Of a DNA stretch of 7,628 nucleotides, positions 5,901 through 7,628 are shown in pieces. The position numbers and the translations under genes are program-made. Below the pieces are notes generated by a model. The model saw only the letters and a program-made list of their open reading frames with translations, was not told the origin of the DNA and ran no database searches. Each line of letters starts with the position of its first letter. Position 1 is the stretch's first letter. Source of the DNA: Mageeibacillus sp. UBA3708. GTDB lineage: Bacteria; Bacillota; Clostridia; Saccharofermentanales; Saccharofermentanaceae. Location of the stretch: NCBI GenBank assembly GCA_002371375.1, contig DFIB01000141.1:1-7628 (forward strand), in the 5' to 3' direction.

Positions 5901-5909
5901 AAAATACCA
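5901..5909 (-). promoter_or_regulatory. possible promoter of the second HTH gene
   Basis: TGGTATTTT on the minus strand is a weak extended -10 (TGn, then four of six). It would start transcription near 5894 and give a leader of about 23 bases with the GGAG site. The 118-base region 5872-5989 must hold divergent promoters, but this one is only a candidate. Confidence 0.3.
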
Positions 5910-5977
5910 TTCATTTCCTTCCTTTTGGTTGGCTGACGGCACACACTCTATTGTTAGCTTCAAAAGCATTTGTGTAG

Positions 5978-5983
5978 TAAAAT
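5978..5983 (+). promoter_or_regulatory. -10 element of the DUF6020 gene, predicted leaderless
   Basis: TAAAAT (five of six) ends 6 bases before the ATG at 5990, which places the transcript start at the ATG. TTGTTA at 5951-5956 resembles a -35 but is 21 bases away, which is too far for a standard promoter; nothing better is visible at 16-18 bases. Confidence 0.4.
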
Positions 5984-5989
5984 AAACTC

Positions 5990-7597
5990 ATGAAACTACC
6001 TGAAATCTCATACGGCAAAACAGAAATATCTGCAGCTGCTGTGATCAGCATCCTGTATGCTTCCGCAGCATATTTCTACCGCTACGGGTTCGAATCATCA
6101 TTTCTGATCCTTGCAGTTATGTTTGCCGCAAGGACCGTGATGATCTTTGCGGCAGTGTTACGCCTTGTAATTCCCGGGATGCATTTACTCGCTTCCCGTG
6201 CCTTCTCAAGCGATCAAAGAAGAACTCTGCCTCTGTGGCGCAATGTACTGTTGTTCGCCCTAATCTGGCTCCCCTTTCTTCTGATCAAGTTCCCGGCTTC
6301 GATCCATCCCGATACCTGGCAGGGAATATGGCAGTTCCGTCACGGTGAGATGATCGTACATCAGCCTGTTTTCTTTGTAGTTTTGGTGGGAGAGTTCATG
6401 GAACGCTTCTCACCTTCCGCAGGTATCTTTCTCGTAGCTTTACTTGAATACATCTTATACAGTTTTGCATTCGGATATGCCCTTACATACGCAGATTCAC
6501 TGGGAATTAATAAGAAGATCAGATACATCACCATATTCCTTCTTGGCTTCTCCCCTTTCACTCTGGGATATATAGGGGTTGTCGTCAAAGATGAGTTCTT
6601 CGCTGCGGGAATGATCATCTTCGTAGTTACGCTTATGGAATTATCAAGGCAAAAGACTCTGCCGCTGTCTAAGCTCATACTGTTATTCTTCTCGTCAATG
6701 ATGATATTTCTGTTCAGGCCGAACGGAGCATATATTCTGATTGCAGTTGCCCTGGCCTGCATTATATCCGCCGTGCGGGGTAAATCCGGTGCAAGACCGG
6801 CAATACCTGTAATAACGGCGATAATCCTCTGCTATGTCATAAACAGTGCGCTCATCAGCGCCTATAATGTTAAGAGACCGGACAATTACATAAAGGAAGC
6901 TCTCTCCGTTCCCTTCCAGCAAACTGCCAGATACGCCGTTGATCACCCTGATGACATAACATCCGAAGAGAAGGATATCATAGACAGGATCATCCCCTAT
7001 GACATCATGATCTCCGTATATGATCCCAGAATATCCGATCCTGTCAAAGAGAACTATACCGGTAACAATGACCTTCTTCCCGACTACTTCGGCGTATGGT
7101 TCAAGCAGTTATGCCGCCATCCCGAGAGCTATATCAATGCTTTCGGCGAACAGAACTATTATCTTCTCAATCCTGCAAGCTCAACGCAGAATATTGCATT
7201 CTTTGAAGATACGACTGTATATTATGAACTGGATTACAAGTATGACTGCAAAGGATCATGGATGTATGAACCGATAGTCGATTCTCCGGAATTCCTGACA
7301 ATTGCCAGAGAAGCTGTGACCGCATATTGTTTTGCTGCTATTAATATTCCGTTTATCTGGATAACATCCAATAACGGTTTATGCGTTCTTCTTTTTGTTC
7401 TGTTAAGTCTGTTGTCGCTGAAGAATCCGCAGAAGAGAAGTCTGATCTATTATCTTCCCCTGTGGCTCACTGTCTTCTTCATTCTCGCAGGACCGGTTGT
7501 TCAAGGGCAGCCCCGCTACACGCTGCCTATACTCTATCTCATACCGGTCCTGTTATGGGATCATCTGATCGTCATCAGAGACAGCTCCGATTTATGA
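5990..7597 (+). CDS. DUF6020 family multi-pass membrane protein, glycosyltransferase-like
   Basis: A 535-residue integral membrane protein with about ten hydrophobic spans. N-terminal helices occupy roughly 14-65, 84-103, 126-165, 176-216, 227-262 and 270-292. A long hydrophilic, probably external part covers about 293-435, and C-terminal helices lie at about 440-478 and 485-525. Family marks include HPDTWQ (106-111) in the first large loop, VVKDEFFA (198-205), FRPNG (242-246), the block ALSVPFQQTARY (304-315), SDPVKENY (349-356) and QPRYTLPILYLIP (507-519). These fit DUF6020, whose layout resembles GT-C enzymes that use polyprenyl-phosphate sugars; Asp108 in the first loop is a candidate catalytic residue. 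The substrate is unknown. An in-frame TAA at 5978-5980 leaves ATG 5990 as the first possible start, yet no Shine-Dalgarno precedes it. It is divergent from the second HTH gene. Confidence 0.8.
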   Translation: MKLPEISYGKTEISAAAVISILYASAAYFYRYGFESSFLILAVMFAARTVMIFAAVLRLVIPGMHLLASRAFSSDQRRTLPLWRNVLLFALIWLPFLLIKFPASIHPDTWQGIWQFRHGEMIVHQPVFFVVLVGEFMERFSPSAGIFLVALLEYILYSFAFGYALTYADSLGINKKIRYITIFLLGFSPFTLGYIGVVVKDEFFAAGMIIFVVTLMELSRQKTLPLSKLILLFFSSMMIFLFRPNGAYILIAVALACIISAVRGKSGARPAIPVITAIILCYVINSALISAYNVKRPDNYIKEALSVPFQQTARYAVDHPDDITSEEKDIIDRIIPYDIMISVYDPRISDPVKENYTGNNDLLPDYFGVWFKQLCRHPESYINAFGEQNYYLLNPASSTQNIAFFEDTTVYYELDYKYDCKGSWMYEPIVDSPEFLTIAREAVTAYCFAAINIPFIWITSNNGLCVLLFVLLSLLSLKNPQKRSLIYYLPLWLTVFFILAGPVVQGQPRYTLPILYLIPVLLWDHLIVIRDSSDL

Positions 7598-7612
7598 AAA
7601 TCCGAATCGAGT

Positions 7613-7618
7613 AGGGGG
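7613..7618 (+). promoter_or_regulatory. possible ribosome binding site for a gene beyond the right edge
   Basis: AGGGGG lies 15 bases after the DUF6020 stop and 10 bases from the window end, with no ATG, GTG or TTG between. If a gene starts immediately beyond the edge, it would be co-transcribed with the DUF6020 gene. This cannot be confirmed here. Confidence 0.3.
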
Positions 7619-7628
7619 AATTTAATCC

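Noticed and set aside
5957..5967. Small inverted repeat GCTT-CAA-AAGC upstream of the DUF6020 gene
   Set aside because: Four-base arms are too short to stand out from chance in an intergenic region.
6361..6762. 133-codon open frame on the minus strand
   Set aside because: It is antisense to the hydrophobic part of the DUF6020 gene, where membrane-helix codons commonly leave the reverse frame open.

Overview
The window looks like a piece of a low-to-moderate GC chromosome from an anaerobic member of the Clostridia. The pointers are a ferredoxin-dependent 2-oxoacid oxidoreductase operon, a clostridial-type patatin phospholipase, a PrmA with a long N-terminal part, a membrane Ser/Thr kinase of the bacterial type, small HTH proteins of a kind I associate with Lachnospiraceae and relatives, and a DUF6020 membrane protein. 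The genus cannot be named from the sequence alone. No tRNA, rRNA, CRISPR array, insertion sequence or phage gene was seen, and no gene-free stretch exceeds 300 bases.

Layout. Positions 1-608 (minus strand) hold the start of a VorDB-type operon: a 2x[4Fe-4S] ferredoxin subunit, then the alpha subunit, which runs off the left edge. A well-formed sigma-A type promoter sits at 641-669. Divergent from it, on the plus strand, is a patatin-like phospholipase (812-1660). It has its own TTGACA/TATCAT promoter and a 15-base palindrome just upstream. Positions 1635-3340 (minus) hold prmA, a TerB-like protein and a short GTG-started frame that overlaps the end of the TerB-like gene. Positions 3396-5003 (minus) encode a Ser/Thr kinase with one membrane span and an extracytoplasmic C-terminal domain. 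Back to back with it, sharing a 49-base intergenic region, is a small HTH protein (5053-5481, plus). A second HTH protein, about half identical to the first over its last 83 residues, faces it from 5482-5871 (minus); the two stop codons touch in a single TGATCA. Positions 5990-7597 (plus) encode a 535-residue DUF6020 membrane protein resembling GT-C glycosyltransferases.

Two themes stand out. First, the kinase and the two paralogous HTH proteins look like one signalling module: a surface-sensing kinase next to two small candidate DNA-binding partners or targets. Second, three genes (patatin, kinase, DUF6020) have no Shine-Dalgarno sequence and instead carry a -10-like hexamer ending 6-7 bases before the ATG. 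This is what leaderless transcripts look like. The other complete ATG-started genes in the same window have clear GGAG-type ribosome binding sites. The functional link between the kinase and the HTH proteins, and the leaderless reading, are inferences.
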